From Mytilisepta virgata (taxonomy: Eukaryota > Mollusca > Bivalvia > Mytilida > Mytilidae), in NCBI GenBank assembly GCA_028015205.1, contig CM051516.1:31634230-31698229 (forward strand): a DNA stretch of 64,000 nt, given 5' to 3'. How positions within the stretch are numbered: position 1 is the stretch's first letter; each line of letters begins with the position of its first letter. This document shows, one piece after another, positions 1-12,529 of this stretch. The position numbers and the translations under genes were made by a program. Under the pieces are notes generated by a model, which worked only from the letters and a program-made list of their open reading frames with translations, made no database searches and was not told the origin of the DNA.

Positions 1-93
1 ATTATGGAGTTGTGATATAATTTTTGTGAATTTGTCCAAAGTTACTCTAGTTATCCCCACACTTTCAAAGACAGGTCAGGATATTGTTATCCA

Positions 94-97
<4 letters not shown>

Positions 98-130
<33 letters not shown>
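98..130 (+). repeat. (TC)n microsatellite
   Basis: Sixteen uninterrupted TC units. Confidence 0.98.
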
Positions 131-133
<3 letters not shown>

Positions 134-374
134 ATATTTTGTGTGACCCAAACTCCTTTTTCATTTTTAACTGTCCATCTGTCTATGAATTTTATAAGTA
201 CGTCTACTCTTAAATTGTTGGATAGAATTTTGAAATTATAACTGCAAATTTAAAAGGAAAGGTATGCAAGAGTTCACAAAATTTGATCTTATACTCACTT
301 TTTGTTTTAATTATGTTAAAAAAGAACTGTGCAGAAGAGATATCTATACCTATGTATGATCTTCATTTTCTTAC

Positions 375-958
375 CAATTTGACAATATCTGTAATCTGTG
401 TAAAATCACCTTCCAGTTTATATTCATCAACCACTTCAAGTATCGCTTCTGCTCCAAACATACAAGCTCGAAGATTTTGATATTTTTCAATTTGTTCTAA
501 TCGTTCTTTAACCCAACTAGCATCTTCTTGTCTTGAAAGAAGATGAAATTCCTTTCTTAAATCTTCTAAATTAGTATTTTTAAAAAACTTTTGAAATTCA
601 GAAAATAAAATTTCTCCAGTTTTCAACCTTTTACAAATCATATTGAATTCATTCAATGCAGGTATCCAAACACCTTGTATCACCTCTTCAACACTTAAAT
701 TATGAGGCTTTTTTCCACCTATTATTTCTTTTCCCTTTCTTGACCAAAGCTTCATGAAAAGAATTCCTTCACAATGTTCACTGATTATAGGCAATAGCTG
801 AAGCTGTTCTGGACTTAAATCAAACACCAACATGTTTGGGCAATGCAGCTCAACATTTTGTCTTTCCTCCAGAGAAATGGTTTTCACCAGCTCGTTAAGA
901 TGATAATCATCAACATTTTCAAGGCTTTTAAGCTTTTCATCAAGAGCATAAACATCAG
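375..958 (-). CDS. RNF213: RNF213-like gene, seventh exon seen (584 nt)
   Basis: The acceptor is TTTCTTTGTAACAG and the donor TTG|GTAAGA. After the split codon it carries 194 codons without a stop, from DVYALDEKLKSLENVDDYHL through LSPEQLQLLPIISEHCEGIL to WVKERLEQIEKYQNL and a final GDFTQITDIVKL. It is almost entirely helical and has no catalytic motif. The closing block W-x-E-R-x-x-Q-I-x-x-Y followed by a GDF motif resembles RNF213 proteins as I remember them. The gene continues left of the window at phase 0. The Met-led reading starting at 1043 is intronic before the acceptor and should not be used. Confidence 0.82.
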
Positions 959-1264
959 CTGTTACAAAGAAAATACAAAAAATTATTTCAACTACTGATG
1001 AGTGAACGTACAAGGCACCAAACCACAGGATCAGAATTCCCACATTACATGCACATGATTCTCATGATACATGCATACAATTGGTAAAAGTGAAAGATTT
1101 TATTGATATAAAATCCCAAATCTGGATTGTTATCAACACACAAACAAAGAACAAATAAAGAACAATATTATATACAAATAAATTTGCTAAATCTAAATGA
1201 AAAATGAAAGAGGAGTTTAAGGCACAAGCTTAAATTCCCTATTTCCTAAATACAACCCCTGTGA

Positions 1265-1718
1265 GCCTCAAGTGAAAAAATCAAAATTCTAAAACCTTAT
1301 TGCGCATCTACATATAGTATGTGACACTATTGTATAGAAATTAAAAGCATAAAATGAGAAATTAATAAGGAGAGAATAGAGAATGGAAGTTCAGTTTAAA
1401 TTTCCAGTTTTCAAAATTCGACCCCTGTGCGCCCCAATTTTTGAAAATCAAAATTCTAAAACCTTACTGCGCATCTACATATAGTATGTGACACTATTGT
1501 ATAGAAATTAAATGCATGACGTGAAAAATGATTGAGTTTTGGTCACAAGCTTAAATTCCAATTTTCGAAATTCGACCCCTGTGGGCCCCAATTTTTGTAA
1601 ATCAAAATTCTAAAACCTTAATGCATACAGTTTATGACAATACTGTAAAGAAATTTAAGCATAAAATGAAAAATGTATGAGCAGTTTAGGTTACAAGCTT
1701 AATGTGGACCCCAATTTT
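1265..1718 (+). repeat. 155-167 bp tandem repeat, left part (continues at 4464-4680)
   Basis: 'tcaaaattctaaaacctta' recurs at 1281, 1448 and 1602, each followed by 'tagtatgtgacactattgta'. The array is split by the 1719-4463 repeat block and resumes at 4464 with the same monomer. Confidence 0.85.
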
Positions 1719-3080
1719 TAACTAGAGGCTCAGAGGGCTGAGCCTGTATCGCTCACCTGGCATGAAAGTCATTTTTAGCTCACCTGGCTATGGCCAGGGT
1801 GAGCTTTTGCCATCACTTTGCGTCCGTCGTCCGTCCGTCGTCCGTCTGTCGTTAGCTTTTTATTCAAACATCTTCTCCTCAGAAACCATTTGGCCAATTC
1901 CAACCAAACTTTGCATGAGTGGTGTATGGAAGGTCTTCAACAAAGTTTCCTCATTTAGTTCTGATTGGTCAAGAAACATGGCCACCAGAGGCAATTCTTG
2001 TTTCTGATTGGTTGATTTTCAAAAATCTTCTCCTCTGAAACCACTGGGCCGATTGGTTTGAAACTTAATAGGAATGATCTATGACATGTCCTCTACAAAC
2101 GATCCTCAATTTATTTTGATCTGAAATAAAACATGGCTGTCGTAGCTAAAAATAGAATATAGGGGTGCATGTGTTGTTTTTGGCTTATAACTTAAAAACC
2201 GTTACAGATATCAAAAATCTGACAGGGGTAAAATTGATCAGCATGACAAGATCTACCTATCCTGAAATTTTGAAGGAAATCCCAAAACCCATTTAGGAGT
2301 TATTGCCCTTTTTTTGTCAAATTTTCAAAATTTAACATTTTTCGTCATTTATCTCCAAAACTATTTGAGATAGAAGTGAAATGTAAATTTGAAAAATGTT
2401 TGCCATGTTGAGGTCTACATACCCTGAAATTTTAAAGGAAATCCCAAAACCGATTTAGGAGTTGTTGCCCTTTTTTGTCAAATTTTCAAAATTTTTTCAT
2501 TCAAAAATCTTCTCCTCTGAAACCACTGGGGCGATTGGTTTGAAACTTGATAGGAATGATCTATGACATATCCTCTACAAAAGATCCTCAATTTATTTTG
2601 ATCTGACATAAAACATGGCTGTCGTAGCTAAAAATAGAATATAGGGGTGCATGTGTTGTTTTGGCTTATAAATTAAAAACCGTTACAGATATCAAAAATC
2701 TGACTAGTGTAAAATTGATCAGCATGACAAGATCTACCTACCCTGAAATTTTGAAGGAAATCCCAAAACCCATTTAGGAGTTATTGCCCTTTTCTCGTCA
2801 AATTTTCAAAATTTAACAGTTTTCGTCATTTATCTCCAAAACTATTTGAGATAGAAGTGAAATGTAAATCTGAAAAATATTTGCCATGTTGAGGTCTACC
2901 TACCCTGAAATTTTAAAGGAAATCCCAAAACCCATTTCGGAGTTATTGCCCTTTTTTGTCAAATAAATTTCCCCTGAACAATTGAACCAATTGCAACAAA
3001 CTTGGTCAAATAGTTGATTAATTGTCCAATGAAAACCAGACTCCAGGTGAGCGATACAGGCTCTGGTGAGCCTCTAGTTA
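1719..3080. mobile_element. GAGGCTC-family element with full inverted ends
   Basis: Left TAACTAGAGGCTC..GAGCCTGTATCGCTCACCTGG (1719-1760) and the reversed right end (3041-3080) match over about 38 bases. Inside, two direct copies of about 480 bp (from 2021 and 2503) share 'aaaaatcttctcctctgaaa', 'ctaaaaatagaatatagggg' and 'gaaatcccaaaacc'. The small ORF at 1762-2007 is a by-product. Confidence 0.75.
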
Positions 3081-3289
3081 TTCATGTACCTCAAAGAGGG
3101 AAGTCACTTCTCCCTATCATTATGAAGTGTGGTAAGCCTTGTAGGCACAACTTTTTTCTTCATCAAGGTCCTTTCACTTACAGGTCAGCATATTCTAAAA
3201 TTTGGCAGTTCTCCAGAAGATTTTTGCATGTATTTCCCATAGGGTTTTATGTTAACCTAAGTCCATGTTGAATTAGGGATCGGCACAAG

Positions 3290-4463
3290 AGTAACAACAT
3301 TTGGTGAGCATCTTAGGAGGAGCATTCAGACCATGTTTGGTTTCAAACAATTCTGTGGTTCTGTGGATATTTGTTATATGTCATAGACACTTTCTGTCAA
3401 GTTTGGCTCTATTTGGCCAAGCAGACTAACAGATTTTTTTTTTTTTTTAATCAACAAATCTGAAACAACAATTGCCCATGGTGGCCATGTTTGTCACCTG
3501 ATCTGGACAAAATGAGGAAACTTTGAAAAAAACCTCCCACAGTTGCTTCCTGTCAAGTCTCGTTCCCTTTTGCCAAGCGGTTTCAAAGAAGAAGATTATC
3601 AACCGATCAGGATGAGATGAGGAAACTTTGTATAGAACCTCCCAATTAGATGCTTTCTGTGAACTTTCGTTCCATTTGGCCAAGCGACTTCAGAGGAGAA
3701 GATTTTTTTTATATCAGCCAATCAGAACCAAGAACTGCTCATGGCAGCCATATTTGTATTTCAATCGGGACAAAATGAGAAAAATTTATAAAGGACCTCC
3801 CATATATGCTTCCTGTCATGTTTCGTTTCATTTTGGCAAGCGATTTCGGAGGAGAAGATTCTTTTATATTAGCCAATCAGAAACAAGAAATGCCAATGGT
3901 GACCATATATGTATTCCGTTTGGGATGAAATAAATAAATTTTGTAAAGAACCTCCCATAGATGCTTCCTGTCAAGTTTCATCCCATTTGGCCAAGCAGTT
4001 CCTGAGAAAAAAAGTTTTTTTTAATCAACCAATGAAAAACAAGAATTGCCTTTGGTGGCCATGTTTTTCGCCCAATCGGGATGAAATGAGGAAACTTTGT
4101 AAAGAACGTCCCATTGATGCTATCTGTCAAGTTTTGTTACATTTGGCCAAGAGATTTCAGAGGAGAAGATTTTTTTATATCAACAAATCAGAAACAACAA
4201 CTGCCCATGGCAGCAATATTTGTAGTCCGATCAGGACGAAATGAGGAAACTTTATAAAGGACCTCCCATATATTCTTCCTGTCAAGTTTTGTTCCATTTG
4301 GCCAAGCAGTTTCAGAGGAGAAGATTTTTTGAAAACTCAGCCAATCAGAAACAACAATTGCGCATAGTGGCCATGTTTGTTGTCCGATCAGGACGAAATG
4401 AGATATCTTTATAAAGGACCTTACATAGATGCTTCCTGCCAAATTTGGCCAGGTGAGCTAAAA
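3290..4463. repeat. Tandem array of about 155-bp monomers ending in GTGAGCTAAAAA
   Basis: The 'catggtggccatgtttg' word recurs at about 3477, 3741, 3894, 4049, 4204 and 4360 (spacing 153-156; one monomer is decayed). Each monomer contains 'ttcagaggagaagatttttt' and 'cctcccatagatgcttcctg'. The array ends in the family's 3' signature at 4448-4463. The 78-111 codon ORFs here on both strands are artefacts. Confidence 0.85.
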
Positions 4464-4680
4464 ATCAAAATTTGAAAAAACCTTATTGCGCATCTACATA
4501 TATAGTATGTGATAATACTGTATAGAAATTAAAAGCATAAAATGAGAAAGGAATGAGTTCAGGTCACAAGTTTAAATTTTCAATTCGAACCTCTGGGCCC
4601 CAATTTTTAAAAATAAATCTACATACAGTTTGTGATAATACTATATAGAAATTAAATGCATGAAGTTAAAAATGAACAAA
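4464..4680 (+). repeat. Right part of the split 155-167 bp tandem repeat
   Basis: 'ccttattgcgcatctacata' and 'gataatactgtatagaaatt' continue the monomer seen at 1265-1718, showing that 1719-4463 was inserted into a pre-existing array. Confidence 0.8.
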
Positions 4681-4837
4681 AAAGAGTTCTGGAGAAAAGA
4701 TTATCTAACAGATGAACAGACAGAAGGACAGATAGACATACAGACCGATTACAAATATACCCGAACTTCATTCGAAGTGAAGGGATAATAACATAACGAA
4801 TAATAATAAATAATAAATTTTTATTATTAAAAAAAAA

Positions 4838-5900
4838 CAAGAGGCTCCCAAGACCCGAATCGCTCACCTGTTATATTTTGTGTAGATCTTGCATCAATGA
4901 CTAATTTTGCTATTTAATGTTTACTGTCGCAATTTTATCCTTAATATTGACCTGTACACCAGTTTGTCTTTATCTATAATAATATTCAAGTTAATAACCT
5001 GAAACTGCTAAATTTTCTTAAAATTAACAATTCAGCGGCAATAACCCGAAAATTGGTGGACCGATTCGTCTGAAAATTTCATGGCAGGTAGATCTTGACC
5101 TCATAAATATTTTAAGTACTTGTCAGTTTTGATCTAACAGCTTTAGTTTTTTGAGAGATGACCCAAAAAGAGCATTTTCACCTATGTTCTATTTTTAGCC
5201 ATGGCAGCCATGTCTCTCCAGGGACAACAAAATAAAACATAAAATTTATACTAAATACCCTAACAATCTTTCAGCCTAGCTTTGGCTGAAATTGATAATG
5301 CCGTTTCAGAGGAGAAGATTTTTAAAAGTTTACAAAGATGACGAAAAAAATGTGAAAAATTGTCTTTAAAGGGCAAAAACTCCTATAAGGGGTCAATTGA
5401 CAATTTTGTTCATGTTGAATTATTTGTAGATCTTACTTTGCTGAACATTTTTGCCGTTTACAGTTTGTCTTTACCTATAATAATATTCAAGTTAATAACC
5501 TGAAAGAGCTAAATTTCCTTAAAATTAACAATTCAGGGGCAATAGCCCAAAAATGGGTTGACTGATTCGTCTGAAAATTTCATGGCAGGTAGATCTTGAC
5601 CTCATAAACATTTTAACTACTTGTCAGTTGTGCTCTAACTGCTTTAGTTTTTGGAGATATGACCCAAAAAGTGCATTTTCACCTATGTTCTATTTTTAGC
5701 CATGGCAGCCATGTTTCTCCATGGGCAACAAAATAAAACATATAATTTATACTAAATACCCTATGGATCATTCAGACTAACTATGGCTGTAATTCTTTCA
5801 GCGGTTTCAGAGGAGAAGATCTTTGAAAAAGTTTATGACTCATGACTGACGGACGACAGGGGCAAAAGCTCACGTCCTTTTAGTTATAGTACATGTGAGC
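4838..5900. mobile_element. GAGGCTC-family element, two 450-bp units
   Basis: Starts caagaggctcccaagac at about 4840 and ends catgtgagctaaaaag at 5886-5900. Two units (4960-5330, 5470-5830) share 'ttaacaattcagg', 'gaaaatttcatggcaggtag' and 'atggcagccatgt'. This unit recurs at 24.0, 47.7, 48.2, 49.8 and 56.5 kb. Confidence 0.8.
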
Positions 5901-5908
5901 TAAAAAGC

Positions 5909-6370
5909 TAGAGGCTCACCTGGTTCCATTAGCCCATTTTAAAGGTTGATCATTTGCATCTGTCCATATGAGATCCATACCCACATTGGTTACAATCTGC
6001 CTAATACTTCATGAGCAATTGAAAAAAGTCATTTCCCATATGGTTTCCATGGAAATTTTGAGCAGCTGCAGCTGTTGGGTGAGCGGAAGGATCTCAGCCA
6101 AAAGTGAATTGTTTGTAGAGGATAATGATGTCATCAATCCTGCAAAGTTTCAAAACATTTCATAATGCAGTTTAAGAGGAGAAGATTTTTGAAAATTTGC
6201 CAATCAAAATCAAAAATGGCCCCTGGAGCCATGTTGTTCATGTGACCGGAACTAAAGGAGGTCCTTCCATTCAACATTCCTGCCAACTTTGGTTACAATC
6301 TGCCTATTAGTTCCTGAGCAAATGACAAAAAATATATAATTTCCGATATAGTTTCCATGGAAATTAGAAT
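5909..6370. repeat. Partial GAGGCTC-family element
   Basis: Begins gctagaggctcacctgg and has two monomers with 'ccatggaaatt' and 'ggttacaatctgcct'. No 3' signature is seen. The rest up to the exon at 6718 is unremarkable AT-rich sequence. Confidence 0.6.
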
Positions 6371-6717
6371 GTTTGTATATTATCAAACAATATTTGGTGA
6401 TACCTTAACATATTGTTAGACAATTTTTTTAAATCTGACATCACTAGCGTAGCTCATGGAGGGTCGTAACACATTAGCGAAGCCCTGTTACACTTAACCC
6501 ACCTTAAGCATCATCATCCTTATGAATCACAAAAAGACAGATGATCAAACAGACAGAGTAATTACTATAAGTGACCACATCTTTGTTGTATGGCCAAAAT
6601 ATTATTATTTGAAAGATGACTCTTGGGATACAAAATAACATTGGATCAAGAAGTATACAAAAATAGGGGTGTATTATCATATCTTTCTGTATGCATTATT
6701 TTAAACAGAAACCTTAC

Positions 6718-7005
6718 CTCCACAGTGTAGACAATTTCCAGAAAATTTCTGAATATCTTGTTTTGTCTTGTCAAAAGTCTCCAGCTCTGTTTGTCGAACT
6801 GTCAAAGTTGATACAACAATATCAGCTTTTTCCCCATATAACATACTTATAATTTTTTGAAATTTGTCTCCATTGTCTAATATCTGTCTCAAGTTCAAGA
6901 CACAAATACTTCCATCAATCATTTTTTCAGTTATGCTTTTCATCATCACAATTACATCAGACAAAATTTTCTTGCAATCTTCGAGCAGGCAAGTTTCATA
7001 ATTAT
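6718..7005 (-). CDS. RNF213: RNF213-like gene, sixth exon seen (288 nt)
   Basis: The acceptor is TTCTTATTTTTCAG and the donor GGAG|GTAAGG. Two bases complete the codon split with 15336, then 95 codons run through a Leu/Lys-rich helical stretch and end KFSGNCLHCGG. The CxxC near the end is not enough to call a zinc finger. One trailing base joins the next exon at 958. An ATG at 7024 lies inside the intron side of the acceptor and is not a start. Confidence 0.75.
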
Positions 7006-7880
7006 CTGAAAAATAAGAACTCATATACTAAGCAAATTTTGTAAAGTAAAATTTTCTCAAAGTCTCGGTGAAATATTAAAGAGTACTTAAAACAAACAAC
7101 ATTTCAAAATTTTAGAACTTTCAAAGGTGAGATTTCAAATTCTATTAAGAGCTTTTCTACAACACTGATGCTTTCAGTCCTACAGTGTATTCTTTACCTT
7201 TGTGAAGAGGGTTTTTAAAAAATAGATGTAAATAAATTATGTCAGGCATACTAATTAGCAATTGGTTTTTTATTTTACAAAAAGATGTACAATTGCTTCT
7301 AGGTTCCTCAGCAAATATTCTCCAACATTTTGTATAACAAAGGTGTGTACGTATCAGTTGCTAATTCCAAGACTTCATAAAGCCATATTATCATCAGCAA
7401 TTATGAAAATAATACTAATACTAAAGGTTCTGCAACTAAAATTAACCAGACTTAAAAATAAATTCAATGATGCCAATTTTAAAATTATGCCATCTGGCCC
7501 ATAGAAGGAACAAGTTTAATTAAATTTTTTTCTTCAGGCACTGTGGTTTAGAAGCTAACTTCAGATTATATAGACTTAATCAGCCCTGGAAAATTTGATA
7601 AAATTGGAACAGTATATGCCCCAAATGTCAATTAGGGTTACTGTGACTACTGTATTTTTTGATAATTGAAACTCACAGAAAATTGAATTTTTTGATAACC
7701 CTAATATTTTTTCAACCCTTTCAAAACTGTCAAAGTAATGATCATTGTGACCTGCTTGTGACAGTCGGTAATTTTCACTTTTTTCCATAAGTCACTTATT
7801 TTCAGTCTTTACAGAGTGTTTATTTCATCTTTATTAACAATGTTAGCCATAAGTTTATTAAAACGGATTACAATAAGAAC

Positions 7881-8904
7881 TAGAGGCTCGGTGGGCTGAG
7901 CCTGTATCGCTCACCTGACAAAATGATTCTACAATTCTTTGTTTTAATTTGCTTCAAAAGTTTTAGAGCAGATGATCAAAATATATTTTTCTCCAAAGTT
8001 AAAAGTATTTCCCTTCTGGGGGCCATGTTTTTCTCAGATTTGAACATAATGAGCCAACTTTGTAAAGCCCCTTCCATACATCATTCCAGTACAGTTTTAT
8101 TCAATTTGCAATTGAGATGATCAAAATATGTTTTTTTCCATAGGCATGTATGTTAAACTATGTTCCTGCTGTCAGCAATGATGTTTGTCGCATTCGAATG
8201 AAATGAGCAATCCCTCTAAAGGACCTTCCATACATCATTCCAGAACAGTTTGGTTAAATTTGCTCAAGTAGTTTCAGAGGAGAGGAACTTTAACATGTTT
8301 TCCCGTAGGGTCCAATGTTAAACTATGTCCTGCGCTGGTAGCTATGTTTTACGACGGATCGGAAAAATTTTGGAAATCTTAGTAAAGGACCTTCCATACA
8401 TCATTCCTGTAAAGTTTGGTTAAATTTGCTCAAGTAGTTTCAGAAAAATTGAACTTTAACATGTTTTCTCATAGGGTCCAATGTTAAACTATGTCCTGTA
8501 CTGGCAGTCATGTTTAACGGCGGATCGGAAAAATTTCGGCAATCTTAGTAAAGGACCTTTCATACATCATTCCTGTAAAGTTCGGTTAAATTTGCTCAAG
8601 TAGTTTCAGAGGAGATAAACTTTAACCTGTTTTCCCATAGGGTCCAATGTTAAAGTATGTCCTGCTCTGGCAGCCATGTTTTTTTGGCAGATCGGAAAAA
8701 TTTCGGCAATCTTAGTAAAGGACCTTCCATACATCATTCCTGTAAAGTTTGGTTAAATAGTCCTGCTCTGGCAGCCATGTTTTGCGGATCAGAAAAATTT
8801 TGGCAATCTTAGTAAAGGACCTTTCATACAACGGATGACGGAAGGACGATGGACGCCAAGTGATGGCAAAAGCTCACATGGCCTTTGGCCAGGTGAGGTA
8901 AAAA
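7881..8904. mobile_element. GAGGCTC-family element with 166-bp monomers
   Basis: Complete ends: tagaggctcggtgggctgag at 7881 and ggccaggtgaggtaaaaat at about 8887-8904, preceded by a gatggacgccaagtgatggc block. 'ggaccttccatacatcattc' recurs at 8221, 8387, 8553 and 8720 (166-167 bp) and, cut short, at 8817. Confidence 0.85.
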
Positions 8905-10150
8905 TTTTGAGTAAATTTCATTGATTTTTCTTACCAGAAGCTCATTTTTTTTGGACTTGCATATTAATGTTGTCAATGAGAAATAAATTTGAAATATCTG
9001 AATGAATTGAAATGAATAAGCCTGATCTTCCAAGCAGACAAAAACAAAACACAGTCGATAAACAAAGAACATGTTTATTTCATGTTTACAACTGTTTTTG
9101 TCTTTAACATTAAAACGAGCATTTTACATTTGGGCAAATCTGCATATCATTTGAGCCAAAATAAACCTACGTTTGGGCCAAGAAAAGTATATATTTTGGG
9201 CAGATAAAAAAATAAACCTTTGGGCAAACAATGAAATTTACATTTGAGCAATAATTAAACATGCAATTGGGTAAGATTTTAATAAGGTTTAAAGAGTTTA
9301 AAGTAAGATTTTAAGCATGATAAGTCATTAAAATACAATGGTATGAGATACAAAAGCACTTAACTACAACTAAAAGCATGAATATCAGAAGTGTATTAAA
9401 TACATGCTCGATCTAAACTAAAAGTATCTGTAGGATGGGCAAGTACCAAACAGTTCGTTGAAATGGGCATGCAAAGATTCAGCACCATTATTTTTCTCCT
9501 TCTTTCTGACAGTTTTTCTGATCACACAACTGGTTTAAAATGACATTCATTTAGGAATGTGTTTAAAATTTAGTTCACATTTGGGATCTTTCCAACTCCT
9601 CCATGTTGAAAGACCATACCAAATCATATATCACTGAGCAATGTATTTAGTAAGAGTTAATGAGGTATGGAGGACTATTCTGAACATGCGCCCATGAAAA
9701 AGAATAAAAAATTTGAGTAAGTAGGGGAAATATTGATTTCATAATAAATTACTTATTACGGCTCTCTGATTTTTTGTTAAATAACTTGAATTTCTCATTC
9801 ATCTGCAGTTTTGTCACTTTTCTTACTTGCACTCTTAATTTTGTCCTACTCAAAATGCAGCCTTCCTTAAAACCCTAGTAATTTAGTACAGAGGGACTAA
9901 GTAATCACTTGTCTGCATTCGACTATCCCAATTACTTTGTCGACATAACCCTTCTGAAACTACTGGTCAAATATGGTTTATAAATTGCAATCACACAACT
10001 CCTCTGAAACTTAGAACTGAGCAAAGTTGGTTTATATCTTGCAGGACTGTAACCTATGATATGAAGATCATCTTCATGATTACACTTTACCATCATTTTG
10101 ATCCAAATATTTTTTCAAGAGTTATGGCTTTCTGTTGTATTTATAACATT
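8905..10150. other. Intron sequence, low-complexity words only
   Basis: 9100-9270 repeats tttgggca/tttgagcc words; 9930-10150 is an 'actcctctgaaacta' repeat that resumes at 11455 after the 10155-11451 insertion. No gene seen. Confidence 0.6.
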
Positions 10151-10154
10151 GTTT

Positions 10155-11451
10155 AGTACAGAAAGCGAGTATAAGTAAAAAATTGCGCTACTCAGCAAAA
10201 AAATCGCATTTCTTTTTGGGAGTTTCTCGGACTAATTTCGGAGTTTCCTCCATTATGTTATTGCCTTCAAGCTCGAGAAAAAACTCTGAAAAACGCGGTG
10301 AAACTTAAAAAAATGCCGCATATTCTCAGAGGGCATCTCAATGACCACTAATGTACATTTATAACCTTACATGTAAGTGAACTTGAAAATAGCATTGCAA
10401 GCAAACGTTGGCAGAGGAAAGCTTGATAGAAAAAGATTCAAGTTTCATGAACGTTGATTAAGGTTACTATAGGAGAAAAATAGACTCAGACTTCAAGCAA
10501 AACATGTTTATCTGAATAAAAGAAAAATGTAATTGTTCATGTCTGTCTGCATGAGCATTATTCATGAAATCATTTCATTACACATATAAGCTTATATTAA
10601 TTACAGACATGTGGACCATAAATAAATCATTACTTCAACACAACTTGAAAACTAATTTAGTTGCAAGTTGTGAACAGTTAAACCAGAACTTATTTTAATG
10701 GCATCTACTTATTTGAATATCCCAAGTTGATAAATTTCAGCTTGAGTTAGATCACATGTATTACTGACAAAACCAGGTTAATAAATTCTTTGATACCTTT
10801 GAAAGTATGGTAAGTATAAGCACAAGATCGATCTTTCATTGAGTATATGGTAATATTTTACAATAAAAGGATTTCAAAACTGTGTTTGTTATTTTATTAA
10901 AAGTTCTCATTATGCCTTTACACTCATAGCAAATGTTCGGTTAAACAAAGAGTTTGTTAAGAAAAGATTAGGTAGGCAACAACAATCCAGTATGCATGTA
11001 AGTTAATTATAATTACTGCTAAGTTGAATATCCCAAGCTGATGAATTATAACATCAAAACAACTTGACAATTAATTTAGTTAATGGTGACCAGTTATACC
11101 AACGCTAATTATAATGGCATCTGCTTAGTTGAATATCCTGAGCTTATGAATTTTAACACATCAAAGTCAGCTTTGAGTTAGATCATGTATTAATAACAAC
11201 TCCAAGCTAATCTATGAAAATGTATAAGCACTCATCCCCCTGCAAGTTGTCATTATACCTTTACAATCATAGCTTATTTTCACAGAGTTGCAGCGTGAAA
11301 TCTCGCGAAATCACCAAGATTCTTGGGATTGTTCAGAGTTTGCCATTTTCTTGGAGATTTCTCCAAATTCAACTCCGCAATTTTAAAATTTCGCCAGAGT
11401 TTCTCGCGACACATATAGCGCAATTTTTTACTGAAACTTACTTTCTGTACT
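10155..11451. mobile_element. 1.3-kb TIR element with 'AGTACAGAAAG' ends
   Basis: The left end (10155-10195) and reversed right end (11412-11451) share AGTACAGAAAG..AGT and AGTAAAAAATTGCGCTA. Both sides of the insertion resume a 'cctctgaaactact..ttggtttata' repeat. Inside are two diverged direct copies, about 10630-10810 and 11045-11225 (tatcccaagttgat, gagttagatca). Confidence 0.65.
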
Positions 11452-11688
11452 GTACAATATGCATAACTCGCAGACACAACTTCTCTGAAACTATTTTGCG
11501 TATTTGGTTTATAATGTGCAGGATACTATACTGCCAGTTTGATTAATATATTTTTATAAGAGTTATGGGACTTTATTACCACTGTATATCATATGCATAC
11601 CTTACGATTGCAATTCATTTGAAACTACTCATAGATTTTGATTGTATTTTGTAGGATTGCTGCTGATCATGCTATCTAAACTTAATTA

Positions 11689-12525
11689 CTGTGGATTCAT
11701 TTATTTTCGTGGATACTAATTTTCATGGATAGAGGAAAAAAGGCATTTCGTGGGATACCTAAATTCGTGGATTACTGGCTTAGAAAAAAATATAAAAAGT
11801 TGTTGAAATACTTAAATTCGTGGCTTGGATAACATGAAAATACTGCGACAAAACGTGCCGATCAGACTTGATATTGTACAGTAAAGTATTGATTTAAAGC
11901 ACTCATTAAACAAAAGTCTAACAAACAGATTCTTTAAATTTGTAACGGAACAATTAAAGCTTGTCATGAATTTAACAAGATTAAAAAAATCCATAATTAT
12001 TTACTCATTAGGGTAAACAGGTGTGAAATATATATTGACAAAATTGCAATCACTTGTCACCAAATACCTCGGGGCATGTACATACATATTTTTAATTCGA
12101 TTACGATCAATAATTTCTGCTTTATTATCTTTTGACAAGATGTTTTTACTGTAATTTATGAGAAAATCTGTATTGTTTAGGTCTACTTAGGATTAAGATT
12201 GAATAAAAAAAAAAAACGGAAGTGAATTCGGCGACAATTTACACAGTCAAAATCTTTTTAAAGAAAATTGTTTGAGCGTTTATATGTTACCAAAGACAAA
12301 ATTACATGAAACACTGTATCCTCTGTGGATATAGCTAACTCATCATATGTCAGAATTCAAGTACATGCTGTAAAACGCAATTGTTCAAAACTCCGTGGTT
12401 TCCAACTTCTGTGCATTTAAACAAGAGTGAATGATTATTTTTCGTTGGATATTTAAATTCGTGGTTTACTGGGACCCACGAAAACCACGAAAATTGGTAT
12501 ACAACGAATATTAATGAATCCACAG
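11689..12525. mobile_element. TA-flanked MITE with 'CTGTGGATTCAT' ends, 837 bp
   Basis: Left CTGTGGATTCATTTATTTTC and right read inwards CTGTGGATTCATTAATATTC, flanked by TA (11687-11688, 12526-12527). Inner words aaattcgtgg/ccacgaa are repeated at both ends. The interior is AT-rich without coding capacity. Confidence 0.8.
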
Positions 12526-12529
12526 TATC

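Noticed and set aside
3447..4442. Several 78-111 codon ORFs on both strands
   Set aside because: They follow the 155-bp monomers of a dispersed repeat; the same 'protein' reappears wherever the monomer does.
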